Positions 10,001-25,000 of a stretch of DNA of 64,000 bases are shown one piece after another. The notes beneath the pieces were generated by a model. That model worked only from the letters and a program-made list of their open reading frames with translations, was not told the DNA's origin and ran no database searches. Both the position numbers and the translations under genes were made by a program. Each line of letters opens with the position of its first letter. Positions within the stretch are counted from its first letter, which is position 1. Origin of the DNA: Aphelocoma coerulescens (lineage: Eukaryota > Chordata > Aves > Passeriformes > Corvidae); assembly GCF_041296385.1 (NCBI RefSeq), contig NC_091022.1:23455967-23519966 (forward strand), read 5' to 3'.

Positions 10001-13000
10001 ATTCAGCCCACAGAGAAAGAAGAGGGATTAGAGAAAGGACTTTGAGAAAGCCTTAAGAGTTGGACTCTTCAACCTTAAATCATGTTCAACTAGATCTTCT
10101 CAGATTGGGAGCATCTGGTGCTAAGCAAATCCAGAGCTGATCAACACATTCAACCTCCTGATTAGCACTTTGCTTCAACTTGCTGACGCAGCCCAGCCTG
10201 CAGTCAGCCTGGGTGCCCTAACCGAGTGTCCACGGAGACTTTACTGAGTGTAAATCAAAAACCTGTCACTCGTTATATATGTGTTCCTGCTTGGGAAGAC
10301 ATTTGTTTACACATACTGTACACTAGCCCCTTAAAAACATACGCACAAGGCGAGCTAGAGAGCAGAGCAGCTTTTGGTGCTTGGCTAAAAACAAATTGTA
10401 ATGCAAATAAACAGAGGGGCGGAAATGACTGCGCAGCCCAGCACAAACCCCACCAGCAGGCTGGGGGCCGGGGACCCAGCGCTCCCCAGCCTTCCTGGCA
10501 GGTTCCTGCCAAGCCGCTCACAGAAAGGGGATGCCGGAGCATTCCTTTAAAAGCCATGTGAAAGCATCTCCTTGTTGTTTGCTCAATTAGCCCCAGACAG
10601 ATTGCTGCTGCTGCTGCTGGTGGCAACGCTGGGTTGTAAAGGAGGAGGGGAAGGAGGGGAAAGGGAGGAAAAAAAAAAAGAGAGAAAAAAAAGGGTTAGG
10701 GCCTAGGCCCAGGACCACCACGAAGTTTCAGCCCTCAGGGGCTCCAGAAAACGTTCAGTTTACTCACTCAATTACATACACTGTTTTATAAACCCTTTAA
10801 AATAAAATAGAAAACAGTCCCTGGCACAGAATTACTGCTCTATTATACAGCAGTGATGAAAGCCACTGCTGTGTATTTGCTCTCTTTAAAGCAAGAGATA
10901 GTTTAACTTAAAAAACTAGGCGTGGGGGAGGGGTGGCTGCAGAAACGCATGCACGAAAACACGCTGTGGGTGGTTCCCACCACATTCACCCAGGACAGAA
11001 AGGATCAGAGAGTGGGAGAGAAGAGCAACTTGTCTCTGCAGTGATGGTTGGCTCTGGAAAAGCAGCCAGGTTAGCGGGGGGAGAGGAACTAAAGGGGCTT
11101 AAGGGGATGGGAAGCAGCTGAAGCTTGACTTTGGGAGGCTGGAGGGTGTTTTAAATTACATGTACAGATAAAGAAGGGAAGCAGGTGATGGGGGCTGATT
11201 TGTTTGTGTTTACAGAGCAGTGGGACTTTCCAGTTAAGGCCTGTTCTCTCCTCAGCCAAGCTTTACTTACATGATCACTGGAGACCAGGGCAACCACACT
11301 GTGGCCCCTAAGGCCAGGAGCATCTCACAATTTCTCCGAGGTGCCAGGTCAGCCCTGCTGTGCAGCCATCAGCTGAGCCCATGGGTCGCCAGCAACAATG
11401 CTCCCCATGAGCTGAGTGCTCCAGCTGCTCCCAGGGTGGGATGTACGGCTCACCCAGGGGGCTGGTGGTAGCTTCAGGCAGATCAGCTCTGGTCCACAGC
11501 TGGGGCCTTCAGCCCACAGAACAGGCAGGCAGTGGAGATCTTACTTCTGCCTTACGTCCAACAACCACCAGTCCTCAGTGCTGGTGGCCCCATGGTTCAG
11601 CTGAGGATTTTTTCACAATTCAACCAGAATTAATCCCTTTGCTTTCAAATCCTTCTGGGAACTAGATGTGTCTTGAGAGTGTAAAGGTAACAGTGAATTC
11701 AGTGTCCAATGAGAGACGACTTTACGGTGGCTTGGAGCAGATAGATTGAGGGAGTGAAGGAACAGGAGAGAGATGTATGGGAAAGTGATCAGTCAGGGTC
11801 TTAGAAGAAAGGTTAGCAAAGGGAAAAGGAGACCCAGAGCTTGGGATGTGCCTAAGATAGCAAGCTCCTTGGGGAGGGGGACATGCTTGAAGTCCTTGTA
11901 TTGGGAGGGAGTCCTAGCAAAGTGTGTGAGAAGGGATTGGACTATATCCATTAGGGTGCTCCCATGGGCTATCACTACCTCACAGCAAGCGCAAGCAGGG
12001 ATCTCAAAACAGTATGACTGTCCACATCTTAACTTCCTGATATGATGGCAGAGGTGCCATATTTGCCTGCAGCACTAGACACAGATCTTTTTCCTTTCTC
12101 AGCATCCATTGGGTGTTCTTCCTGGCTCTTTCATGTGGCTGAGCTCTAGCAGAGCAGAAGTGGTTATTTTCTCTGCGTGGAGCATGTAAAAATATTTCCA
12201 CAAGGTTATGAACTGCTGCCTTATGGGTAGACTTCACAATCAGCATGCTGCGAATGTGGCAGCACATTTAACCTGCTCACTCAGGAAGCCTTAACTTCCC
12301 TGGCTGGGAATGACAGTATGCACAAGTGTGACAGTCCCCAGCGGCAGAGGGGAGGACAAAGCATCGCTGGATGGATCTTCTAGGGAAGTTTTACGCCACT
12401 GCTAAGGCCAGAACTCATAAACCATTTTTATACAACTTGGAAAGGAGGCTTATTAGGATTAGCTAGCAATGTAGTCACTGCACAGTCTCTGAAACAAAAA
12501 TGTCAACTATTTAAGAGATGGCGGTTTTAACTGCCAACAATATCTTTGTCATGGACACTCAGTAGTTAAACTACTTTAGGGAGAAATCTTATAGATCTCT
12601 CAGTTTTGCTATTAATTCACACCATTCCTACATCACCTCCAGCTCATTTTGCACCCTTGTGCACAATATACATGTGTGCACTGTTTAGTCTGTGTCTGTT
12701 CTTCATGAGCTTTCATAACTCCCATCTGCACAGCAGCATGCCTTCTGATCCCGACCCTGTGTCGTGCTAAGTGTTTTCAGTTCCTGAAGACTGCACCAGG
12801 AGGTACTCAGCATCTTGCAAGAGCAGATGCTCGCCCCTACTTGAATGCAGTGAGAGCATCAGAAAGTCTCTCGATTCCTTTCTGTCCCTATCCTGCTAAA
12901 TCTTGGCTCATGTGAAGCCTCCTCACAAGCAGGGACCCATTCACATGTGGAGGTTTCATAAAACATACCTGCCTTCAGAGGATGACATTAGAGAAAAATG

Positions 13001-16000
13001 TGTTCTTTGGCCCTCATTAAAATAAAACAATCTAACTCTGTTTCATTGAGAAGTCCTAGGACTCCAAGCTTGGAACAGGACTTGGAAAATGATTGGAAAT
13101 GGGAGCCAGTCCTTACTGGATATGTGCCTTTTTCTCTTCTTGTGAGAAACCACACAGTTTTTGCTATGTGATAAGCCTTTGAAAAAAATCTCAAGTTTGC
13201 ACGTGTTCTCAGGAGGGCAGCTAAAAACTCCAGAGACTGTCTGCAGTGAGCACTCTTGACCATGGAAGTGCAGGAGGAAGGCAGGGCTTCCTCCAAGCTG
13301 TATGGACCAGTGGAACACTCTGCACAGAACCACTCCCCTTCTGTGCCCAGTATGAGCCTGCCTTGGCATGACAGAAAGGGATGCAGTCCAAATGAAAGCA
13401 GTCAGGGAATGATTGCCAGATGAAAAATGGAGCATGGGACTGTTGGGCAAGGGGACTGGAAATAGCAGCTATGGTCAGACCAGAAGAGGTGTCAGGTGGG
13501 TGTCTGGGAATAACCGAGTAAGAGAGAAAAACAAAAGTCTCTTTGGGAGAAAGACTAGGAGAAAAACCAAAGAGAAGGCAAGAATTGGGATGAGCCTGGT
13601 GCAGGGACAGAGCCATAGTGAAGAGCTGTGAAGCAGGAGTCAAGATCAGGTAGGACATAGATCTAGTTAGAGCCCCATGGCTGATGCTGGAAATAAATAC
13701 GCAAATAAAACATCCCTGCCCCAACGACAACAGAGATGAAAGCAAGGGATAAGGTGGTGAATTTTGTATCAATTTTGCTAGTTCTATACACTGTCTGAGT
13801 GTTTACTGTCTCTGTTCCCGGTGTTGCTTTGAAGAAAGGTTAGGCCGCTTTACCTTGAAGAAGGGTTAGGCTGCTTTACCATATACGCCTGTTCCTGGCT
13901 AACTTATGCCAGATGTATAATGTTCTCCCTGCTGAATCTGGCTGAGAGACTCCTTTGGGAGCTGTACTTAGTGTCTTCAGGCTCATCTGACTCCTTGACT
14001 GCCCCATCACCAGCACTCCCTCTCTCTAGTCCTACTTCACTGAGCACATGCTGCTTTTGAGCTCCTCTTTAAAACCAGGTTTATCAAAAAGGCTGCAGTA
14101 TAATCCTAATAACTGTCTTCAAAACAGTGATTGAATGCTCTGTGTAATTATGTTCTTTCAGAATGCTGTCTGCCATTTCCTACCCCTCTAATAATTACTG
14201 CCTTTTTCTTAGGTACCAACATGTTTTTCAAACTGCTACCTGGTGAGGTAGCTTTCACAAAGCCCATCTGTTAATTCTCTGCTAGCAAATTCCTTAAAAT
14301 ATCAAAGAGGAAGGAAAGTGGATGCTTCCAAGGCATGGTAATAAAAGCAGTAGGAGAATAGTAGGGCTCTCAGGAGGCATGGCTTGCAAATCCAGCAGTT
14401 AAATAAAACACCATACCTTGACTTCAACAGAGACATTTAAAAATACCATCTCTGGCCAGTGCTGTGACAGGGCTGAAGTCAGTGCAGGACTGGGACAACA
14501 TTGCTGACAGTCACCTGCACTCCTGTGTCTCCAATTTTCTTTTTAGTTTGAAAGTTCCAGGTTGCCTCTGATCTATCCCAGTAACCAGCATTGGAGTATT
14601 CCCTCCATTTAGGTGTCCAGAGATTTGCCAAGCCCATTATTAAGTGATGAGGTCTCCCACCACGTCCCCAGGGAGATTATACCACAGCCTACCAGACCAC
14701 ATCGTTAAGAAAATGCTCCAGATAGCCAACCTAAATTGTGTTTAATTCAACCCCATTACTCCCAGCTGTACCATTTGGACCACCCTAAATATGTCCATAT
14801 TATTCTGCAGAAGGAGAAGGATGAGAGCTGGTTTAAGTTACGTTTGCCTATCATTTGTGGTAACTGTTCTCCTGCCATCCTCCTTGCATGGGACTGGAAT
14901 TCATTTCATGAAAGGAGGTCAGTGCACCACTGCCTCAAAGAGTTCTTGTACCCTGAGCTGCCTGGGCAGTGTGGCCAGGACTCATATGGTAGAGCAGGGA
15001 GCACACAGCCAGTTCTGCAGCAAAGTCAACTGTTAGATCTGCTTGGGGCTGTGTAGGATGATTCAGGGATATTTCTACCTTTGATGAATCCTGGCTGATG
15101 CTCTGGAATAAGGGACTGCTGTATTTTTATTTTTTAAATGTTCCTGGGAAGGTGTATGCAGTTTTGCTGAGGAGGTTTCTACTCCCAGAAACTGGAGTAT
15201 GTAACTCCCAGACTAGGGTCAGCAGCCAGCATAAGCTACTGCTTATGTCTGCTGAAGGGTGATCAGCTTGCAAGAAAAGGTGGCTCCTACCCAAGAGAAC
15301 TAGGTTTTTTCTTAACCTGGCCACGGAAGCTCGAGTTTGAAGAAGGAAAAGTTACCAAACAGAAAAACATAGCCAAAGTCTTGATGAAAGGGGCAATATG
15401 GAAACAGACTTACAGGGCCACACCAAAAGCTTGGCACAAGATACAGGAACTCTTGGGCAGGGGAAAGAAAGTCATGGCATGCTTTCACAGAGAAAAAGAG
15501 AAGACCCGGTTTACTACGGGACCAGTCAAGGTCAGAAGAGACATGCTGGGCTGGAAAGACTCAACAGTGCAGGAAATAAGTCATGAACTTCACAGACAGA
15601 TCCCAGACCACCGAGGCAAACCTGACCCCCAGCCCAAAGAAATTCTAGAATGGTTAGGAAACTGAGGCAGGAAAATGAACTGAGGCTTTATTATTTTTTC
15701 TTGCTCAGCATAATGGTTTATTTATAATCATATGAATATGTCTCTGCTAACGTCAATCATACATTTCTAAACAGTTTAACTAGAGGGCCCCCAGCCTTTA
15801 GTTAACCCAAGAAGTGGGTTTAAGCTTTGGGGAGGGGAGCAGTAGACTCTCAAGAATAGGCAAATGAACCACTGGTACAGCTCTGTTACTCTCACTGCAA
15901 ATACATCTACAGACCCTGAAAAATATTCAGGCAAGGATGACAAGGACAACCAAGAAGAAAGACCAGTGTTCATCTTACGATCAACCAGACTGGGATCTGC

Positions 16001-19000
16001 ACCCTGGAAGATGCTTCTGAAGCAGTTGTGAGCAAGGTCAAAGGGTGATATTTTTGTTTGGTATCATCTACTAAAGAAATCAAATATATTCCTGTTTCCT
16101 AAAATATTAGCTAAATCTACAGTCCATGTCCTCATAGTTCACACTGCAGGTTAAGAACCAAACATGACCCAATTCATCTCTCCTGGTGATTCATGCAGAT
16201 GTGTAGATGTGGCACTTGGGGACATGGTTTAATGGTAGACTTGGCAGCATTACGTTTATGGTTGGACATGATGATATGAAAAGGACTTTTCCAACCTAAA
16301 TGATTCTGTGATAGGGGGCAATGAACCCCACAAGGGACACCGATTCAGACTGATGTGATGGGCAAAGCTATGAGTAGACACAGTAACACAGAGACCAAGA
16401 CCACAGTGAACTCACTGTGTTACCTACAGTATCAGAGACTTGAAACTGCAAGATCAATACTTTGTTTTCATAAGTCCTTTTTACTTTTAGTTTCAACTCA
16501 AAGGAAAATTTGTCATATGCAAAGCTGACAATAGGTTACGCTCTAGTACATTAAGTTCAAACTCTGCTCTGTATCAAGACACTTAGAACTGGGAATCCAC
16601 CCACAAAGACAAAGCAAGCAAATAAATCCTGATCTGACTAAATAACTTCACATGGAGCCTGCAAAGGAACTCACTTTTGTCCTCAGTCTACACACTGGAG
16701 CAGGGACCTGCCAAACCCCAACCATAAATATTCATTAAAAAGCCTCTGCTTGGGATGCAGTCACTGAAACAGCCATTTCCTGCCCATTATCTCTTAGGGC
16801 AGGAAATCAACAGTTCCACTCATGCGGTTACCACCGAGCCCTCACCATGCGCACTCCCACTGGATGGCTGAACTTTGTATAAACGAGGGCCACGTAGTTG
16901 TATCCTTTCTGAAGCCCCAAAATAGCACTTCATGGCAGTAAAGCAGATCTGAATGTAGCTGCCCTTGTATTTCATACTGAGCAGAGCAGCTCCCAGTATG
17001 ATGCTCCACCTCAAGCTTTTGCTTAGAGCAAAGTGAATGGGAGCATACTGGCACTGTGGGTTGGGAGCATCTACAGAGAAGGATGTTTGTGTGATCAATA
17101 GTTTGCCTGCTTTGCCCCTGTCACTGACAAAGATTACTAGTCAAAATAATGGCTCCTTCTGCTGAGGACAACCTCAGGCTGATCTAATTGTGGTCTCTGG
17201 GAAAAGACTGTCTCAGAACCCAGTCTTGCTCTTTATAAGAACAACAGAGCTTTGCTGCCAACTTCAGAGGAGCAAGTCCCTGAACTTATGCCAAGAAGCT
17301 GTACTTTCCATGAAAAACAAATTCTGATATTATAGGACACCCCACTGTAGAACTGCCACAGTTTACTGGCACTTCATGAGAAGAAGCAGGAGTAAAATCT
17401 CAAGGAAAAAGTTTTGAAAATTACTACAAATGCACAGTAAATACAGCTTTTGAACTTACCTTTGGATTCCAGCCTCTGATCACTTCCAATCAAACAGTCC
17501 TTGATGTCTGCACCCTTCTCTATCACAGCATTATGACAAATAACACTGCCTTGAAGACAGCACCTACAACACAAACACAAGCAAAGCAAGAAAATAATTT
17601 AAATGACAGGTACAAAACAAAGGTATCCACTGGAATATCTAATGACTCTGTGACATGATCCTGTAAGTAGGTTCAGTTCAGCTCTTTTCTCAAAAACTCC
17701 GTTCTTCTCTTGATCCTCACAGCCAGTTGCTGGAAAAACTTAAATGCCAGGTATCAGAATGGGTTTGCAAAAAAGCATTTGCAGTTTTACCTCCTGTTAG
17801 AACAGCTTTCCTCTACATTTCCTCAACAGAATAAATACTTAACTGAATAAATAAAGACGTGGGACCTGGATCAAGTCTTGTATTTTCCACAGACAGTCTG
17901 GGTAACTGAGGGGTTGGCTTCTCTGCTCAGCTCCCCAGCTAAAAACAGGACCAGCAGCCCAGTCTTTCCCTGAAAATTTTGCTGAGCAGTTTTATACATT
18001 CCAGCTTGCCAAGCACTAAGAAAAGGTAGAGAGATGGGGCAGATCAATAGCTCAGCTGGTTGGCTTTGTTCACGTTATATTCAAGCACCCAAACATGATT
18101 ATTTCCGCAGTACTAAACCAGTAAAACCCACACTAGACCTACTCTACCTGCCTTGGGTATCTTCATGCTCATGTTGCCTTTGACCACTAAGTCTGAAATG
18201 CTACACAGGATGGAACTTTAGCAAAAGCTACCTTATTCCAAAATGTATTTGAATCTGTAATAACCAGCTTTCAAATCCACTGATCCGACTGTCCAGAGAG
18301 GAAAGGAGTTCAAAGTGCTGGCTTTGTAACTTCTCTGTTGACAGATTCTGAGTTACTGCATTGTTTTGAGCCCCTTCTTCCAGTAAGGTCGAACTTGTCA
18401 ACCTTTACTAGTATCTGTGATGTGTCCTGAAATGCTGTTCCCTCAGCACAATGAGTAGTGTTAAATAGCATTAAATGTAATTTCTTTCAAAGCTACAGAG
18501 AAAAAAATATCTGTGAATCAAATTATTTCTTTCCTTATTTTCACATGTGCAAAGGTAGATAGAAGTCACTGAAGGACAGAAAACACAGCTAAGATGTACC
18601 TAAAAATACTAACACACATTGAAACCAGCTGATTAAGAAGAAGATATAAGTGAGATCTATAACCCTGGAGAGATGCAGGTAATCTGCTCCTCCTAGATTA
18701 CCCCAATATTAATCCTACTGTCAACCCTAGCATCTCATATCTGCTTCCCAGTATTTCTGCCAACATTATTTACAATAACTGTGAATATTGTCAGTCCAAC
18801 AACTGATCTCTGTCAAAACTAGAAGTTTTTGGCTTCAGTGACTTTCTGCATAGTGAGTTGCACAGTTTAATGACCTGTAGCCATTCCCCACCTTGGTTAC
18901 AAGCATCACCGCTACTTTCTACATTAGTGAAGCACACCTTCTTGCGTGGCTTGTGGACAGAACTGTTAGCCTGGAGTATGAACTAATAGAGGGGTTTTGG

Positions 19001-22000
19001 TATCAGGTCAAAGCCCTGAGCCTCAGTTCTGTATTGAATGGAGCACTAGTCAGCTGAGGTCCTCAGAAGTGAGAAACATCGATCCTCACTCCAGACCACT
19101 GATACCAAAATTAATTCATAGTATTTTCCTGCTTACACATCACTATTATGTAGTACAAAGAATTTATCATTAAATATATTACAATTCTGTTGCTTGTGTG
19201 AGTCAGAGCAGAAACCATCTGCCCCACAAAACCACCATTAATTCTGCAGGAGTAAAAGCAATAAAACTGGACCTCAGTTGCAGTGGTTCGCAGTTACGAC
19301 CCCCCTTGAACAGACTGTCCCCTCTGAACAATTATTCTTTTAACTCACTTAAACTCCCCCTCTGCTGACCTATAAGGAGGCAATATGAGCAATTATTCTA
19401 CAAGCAACCAGCTCAGGTTGCCTTGGCAGGGTTTTTACTAACATGTTAATAAGATAAAAAGCGGCAAAGATACACAGCAGACCCCTGCCTGTCTTTGCTC
19501 TCACACTGTCACAATCTGCTTCCTTTCCAATAGCCTCGTGTGCCCGCACAGCAGCTCAGGCCATCATCCTGTGCAACAGCAGTTGCTGAGAGCAAGAGCA
19601 ACTTGGCATTTATGCCGGGCTAGGGAAGGGATCAGTGGAAGTGGGACTGCCCACCGCTGCATCCTGACTTGGCTTTCAATAGGACTAGTGAAGGGAATGG
19701 GAGAAGTTGCTCATTTCCCACTGAAATGGCTCCCATCCAAAACGTGCACTCCAGAATACCTCCTCCTCCGTTGCTTTGAGCCAGTCAGATGAAAGCTTTC
19801 CACTGCAAACTTTTAGGTTCCCACCATCTATCACTTCTCCTGAGCATGAGAGCAGCTGTGAGTGCTCTACACCTCTCAGCATTACCCTCATGCAGGAGGA
19901 TATTCCCCAAAAGAGAGGGGATTTAAGCTGTCGGTCTGGAGTTCAGGCTGGAAAATACTGCATGTGTGTTCAGAGCCTACTTGAGGATAGGCTTTCAACT
20001 CCCCGAGAAAGAATAGCATTGTAACCAAGAAACTGCTGATGACATTAACATCAAAGATAATGGGGGTTCCTGCCAAACCATTTGTTGGGAGGGACAGGCC
20101 AGGGAACCCAGATGAACTTGTCTGTGCCAGGTGCTTGCAAATCAACCCTTCCCTGGTGCCAGGGTAAAACAAAACCCAAGAACTCCACCACCCCAGGAGT
20201 TTCTTAAAACTTATAAACCCAACAACTGCAGAAGTTTTAAAGCCATACTCAACGCTCAGATTACCCCAATCACACAAACCAGCAGCAAATCCGGCTTTTA
20301 TTGCTCAAGTGGAACAAAACTTCAAGAGATAAAAACACAATTTGTGGGTGTTCCCTTCACCCGCTGACAGATGTAACACAGCCATTTTGAAACCACTTGT
20401 AAATGCCTTTTTTCTAAAAAAAAAAAAAAGAAAAAAAAAGAAAAAAAAGAAAAAAAAAGCTATAAAGCCTGCCAAGAGAAGTATTTTGTGTGTTTAATTT
20501 TTACTATTTTTTCAAGTTGAAGAGTAAGGAATACGTTTTTATTCTCTTACAGGGTAAATATCACATCTCAGGGCACTGCTGTAGTCTACTTGGCTAAACT
20601 GCCACCACAGTTCCTGCCTTCCATAACAATTAGGTGCTATTAGCCCTCAAAGGTGCTCTGACAGCATCCAGCTTCATCAACTCTGCTGTGTGTGTGCATA
20701 CACACACATTGATGTACTGCTTTATAATGCAAACCATATTTATTTTTTCCCCTGAAAATGTAGTATATTTTTAAACTTTTCAGCACGGTGAAAACGGATA
20801 TCTCCTGACCTTAAAATCCAAAGAGCATGTTCAAACCCACAAGAGGAACTAATTTGGGGCATTTGATTTACGGCTGAAATTTCAATTTGAATTTGTTTTA
20901 AGTGTAATCACAAACTGAAAGTCTGGCAGCTGTGTGTTTTTCAGAAAATAAATAAAGATATTCAGTGTGCGTCTGCATTCTAGAGAGAGCATTTTACAAG
21001 CCCAGTCCTGTAGTGGGAACAGATGTAGCTAAAGCATTAATTTGTTCTACAGGTACAACGTGCAAATGGGAGCATATGAGAGAGAGTGTGCGCCTACGTC
21101 TGTGTGTCCGCTACGCGCCTGTATCTGAGAGACAGAGCCTGACTTTGGGGTGGGTTTTTTTGAAAGTGAGAGAACAAGAGCAAAAGGAGTAGTGGCCAAG
21201 GAGGCATGGGGGGATTACAAGGATTTAGGTCTTTAAACTGCAGACCACCTAACAAGATCACTCTGAAATGCCACTAATTTCAGTTAAGGCCACAGACCTC
21301 CCTTCCTCTGCCCTCCCTCTCTCCCCCATTGTAAACAACTAATCCCAGCAGAAAACAACAGAGAGCAAAATGTACACACATTCTGCAACATTCCAGGTCC
21401 TTCTTTATCTTTTATTTATTTTTCTAAAAGGTCAGCGTATGTATGGAGGGAGGGGGGAGGGGAAGAAAGCCAAAAAAACCTCAAGTCCATCTCTTGTGTG
21501 GGCTTGAAGGAAGCTGGGAGAAAGCAAAGTCCAAGAGCACACAATATGGAGCTTTTATAGCACAGCAATTCCTGGACTCAGCTTACTTTCCCCTCCCTTT
21601 ATTTGTGGCAAAGTCACATAGCTTTAAACCAAAGGACAGGGTGGTCGATTACATCTGAAAGAAATGTAAAGAATTGGGAAAGAATTCCATCTCCTGTCGA
21701 AATTATAAATAAGGAAGTATTAATCCCAGAGACAGGCTGATTTATGCAGCCCTGGAACTGCTGACTTTCAGCCCAAGTATCGGTCTATAAATCAAACTCT
21801 TAAATCAAGTGTGTCAATCGCAGCAGCACTGTGATACTCAGGCAAAGCAAGGCACCTACCACTGAAAGCAGGAAGATTGCCAGGGGACTGAGGTGCCGTA
21901 CCCTTCTTAATTTTCTAAAGTGTAAATCTGAGATCAAACATCCTTTGGGGGAACGGGAAATCAAAATACGCAGTGCTCAGCACACCGGGAGCAGGCAGCA

Positions 22001-25000
22001 GGAGTCCAAGACACAACCCCCTAATTACAGGCTACCCACTGATTATTTAGGACTCTGTGATTAAAGTGATGAACGCTCCTGGGAGAAAGGGGCTTAAGTA
22101 ACTGAGGTCAAGACCTCAACTGCAGCTCTCGCCCTAGTTGTGCAAGCTTAGGAAGGTATGAATGTCACAGGTTTGCCTTACAGCAAATCTCCTGAAATGC
22201 CAATGGAAGTTATCCAGGCCTGGTACTTTAATCCAATTGTGCCAAAACCCCGACATAATCTCTGTTGGGCAGCAAAGCAAATGAGGTGTCTATAATGCAA
22301 CGCTTAAAACTGTAGACTCACAAGAAAGAAAGCCTGGAGCACAAAGCTTGGGACAGCCTGTTGGTACTGCTCTGCTGTGCCAAGAAGTCGGGTCTTCTGC
22401 TCCTCCAGAAAAGCTACAAAACAGAGAGACTGACGCACGAGTTAAAAGCAAAGGGTGACATGCCTCGGCAGCTACTTTGCTGACTGAGGGGTAACAGATG
22501 TGGATTCCCCTGGGAGCAACACCTCCTTCTGCCCTGACCAAGAAGATAACAGCCACCACAGGCACCTTAACAACACTAAGAGGTGGCAAGGAGTCAGGGA
22601 GAGTTCTAAAACCTATGAGCAACCCCTCAAGGAATCCCCTGCTAGCTAGTGAGCTGGTGGCTGGGACTCATAATCACAGGGGTGAGGCACAAAGACCATG
22701 GAAAAACAGGAGAAAGGCAAAACCACTACTAGGGAACGTGGGAACCTAAAATGTTGCCTTCATCAACATGCTTTACACACCAATAACATTCTTACACCAA
22801 GATGCTTTCACACACAAACAGAACAACTCCAGGCACTGTGAATCTCACGTTATACACTCAAGTAAATACCGAAGACTACAATAGATGCCAGCAGTACATG
22901 CTATAATTTATAGATACATTTCAAAGCAAGCATTCGTAAGTGAATTTGGGCTTTGATCTCCTGTTTTTCCCCTTGGGGGTAACAAAATCATTCTACCAAC
23001 CTCTCTAAATTCTTCGCCCGTCTCTGAGGGTGTTTTCACTAAGGAACTTGTTTCATGTCTCTTTTCTAGCCAAGCTCATCACTGTGGTATGGCTCCTTTA
23101 CACTTCTTCCCCACACCCTAAACATTTTGCATTACATATTGCATATACTTGCCAGCACTCGTATTTTTCAGTGAAAGTTCAACTGACCTTAAAGGATTGC
23201 CTCAAACCTACCTTAATGTGTTTTATTAAGTGAAACTTAGGGTGCAGGGGGAGGTCGCCAGGAAGGTCATGCCTCACCTCTGAAACTTCAGTTACATCCA
23301 GCTGATCTTGCAACAAACAAATTGGTGGCCTTTTATGTAGCCGCAAGCTCAGGGTTGCACACTTCAGCAAAAGTATGCTGCAAGGAGTTTACACCAGGAA
23401 ACCCCACACACAGGAAAGCTGACCTCCCTCTGGATTCTCTTATGTAGAGTGGGAGGGCCAGGTCCCACATGATTTTACAAATACTCCACTGATGGCCAGG
23501 AAAAGCTACTCATGTCTATGTGAAGGAAACAAAGCAGGAAAATTGTAAGTTCATTACCACCTCTGGGTTTGCTTCACTTTCCCACCAGCTCCCACAGTCA
23601 GACTGAGCGAGGTAACAGGCACAGTAAAAGGACACTTTCTCTGGGGTTTTTGAAGCAGTTCTGGGTTGAGAGCTGTGGCCCTTCATAAGACATTATTGGT
23701 TAAGTCAGTTTCCATATCATGGGAGCTAGGTTGACATGGAAAAGGTTTTTGTAAATGTTACCCTCACAAACTGAACCTGGCTTCTTAGATCCAAGCTGAA
23801 CTTGTTAAACTCTTGTCTCCCTAGGAACTTAAGAGGCACAGTGTGGTAATTTCTTCCGTTTCCATACCCAGATGGGGGAAGATTTTAAAGAGCATCAGAG
23901 ACATTCACACCCAGATTCCCACCAAAATCAACAGCAATCAGCTGCTTGTGAAAAATCTCCATACTCTTCTATTAGACCCATGTGGTTAGCAGGAGGCAGA
24001 AGCTTATTTATAGCTCTGAAGTCAGACATAACCCTGTCCACCTGAAGAAGTAGATCAGCAGAATGAGAGGAGATATTTTAAAATGCCACTTTTCAGAGCT
24101 CATCTGTGCTTTAAGTTCAACATTTGATGTACAAGATGTTTGGAAAACTGGGACGAGCTCCCTGCACTATCAGGGAAACATCTGCATCTGAGATTAAAGA
24201 ACAGGTGATTTATTTAAGACAGATTGATGTACCAGGAAGCTAGCCAGAAGAAAAATTTTTTTGAGGAGCTGCTAGTAATAATGTTTCAGACACTCACAAG
24301 ATAACAGGTATTATATGAGAAATTTCCTCAATACATTAGATACAGTAGAATTTGACTTCAGTTGTAAGTAATTGAAAACCAGTTCCGCAAGTAGATCCAC
24401 CATTTCCTACTTACTAGTTTCCTACTTTGCACTTTCTTCCTCAATTTATCTTCCTGAAAGCAAACTCTGCTGGCCAGAGGTTATCTCTCTTCAGTATCTT
24501 ACATAGCATGTGCAGGGAATTAAATAGTAGAATGAAAATTTTGGTTCCTGACCAAAAATGTTCACAGTTTAAAACCAAGAGGTGTGATAGAAAGGACAGA
24601 ATTGCTACATACTCAAAGAGAAATCAAGACCCCTTTTTACAGGCAAGGACTACAATACACAGGTTCCTTCACGAATTTAATTTTTATCCATATCCATTAT
24701 ATACTTTATCCATATATTTAAGCCGAGCATGTGCTTTTTCTGAATGAAGTTCTCACTTTTCATGTGCTTTCTGCGATATCTATTCTAAACTCATTCTTCT
24801 TTCTAGGGACGCAGGGAGCCAACTGGTGGCATGAGACAAAGTGCCCAGGAGACAACAGCCATCTTAAAAAACAGGTCAAGATACAAAATGTTTTAGAATT
24901 TTAGCGTAAGTAGATCTTTATTTTCAGCTTTGCAAGCTGTGGTGCTGGAAACAACTTCACCTCCTCATTCCTTTTCATGAGGTTATGTACTGTAAAATAT

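Larger units (their letters stand above)
7013..17459 (-). other. EIF2B3: EIF2B3 last intron (10.4 kb)
   Basis: This is the intron between the beta-helix exon and the terminal exon. It contains a MIR-like remnant near 9.3-9.4 kb, a diverged 65-base tandem repeat at 8757-8951, a 58-base polypurine tract at 10638, a 26-base tandem duplication at 13829 and a CR1 3' end near 16.2 kb. Open frames of 135 codons (8560-8153) and 183 codons (13772-13221) on the minus strand match nothing I know. No RNA gene was recognised. Confidence 0.85.

Noticed and set aside
15381..15665. 94-codon plus-strand frame with a basic, protein-like product
   Set aside because: No family is recognised and it is antisense to EIF2B3 in the middle of an intron; length is within chance expectation for 64 kb in six frames.
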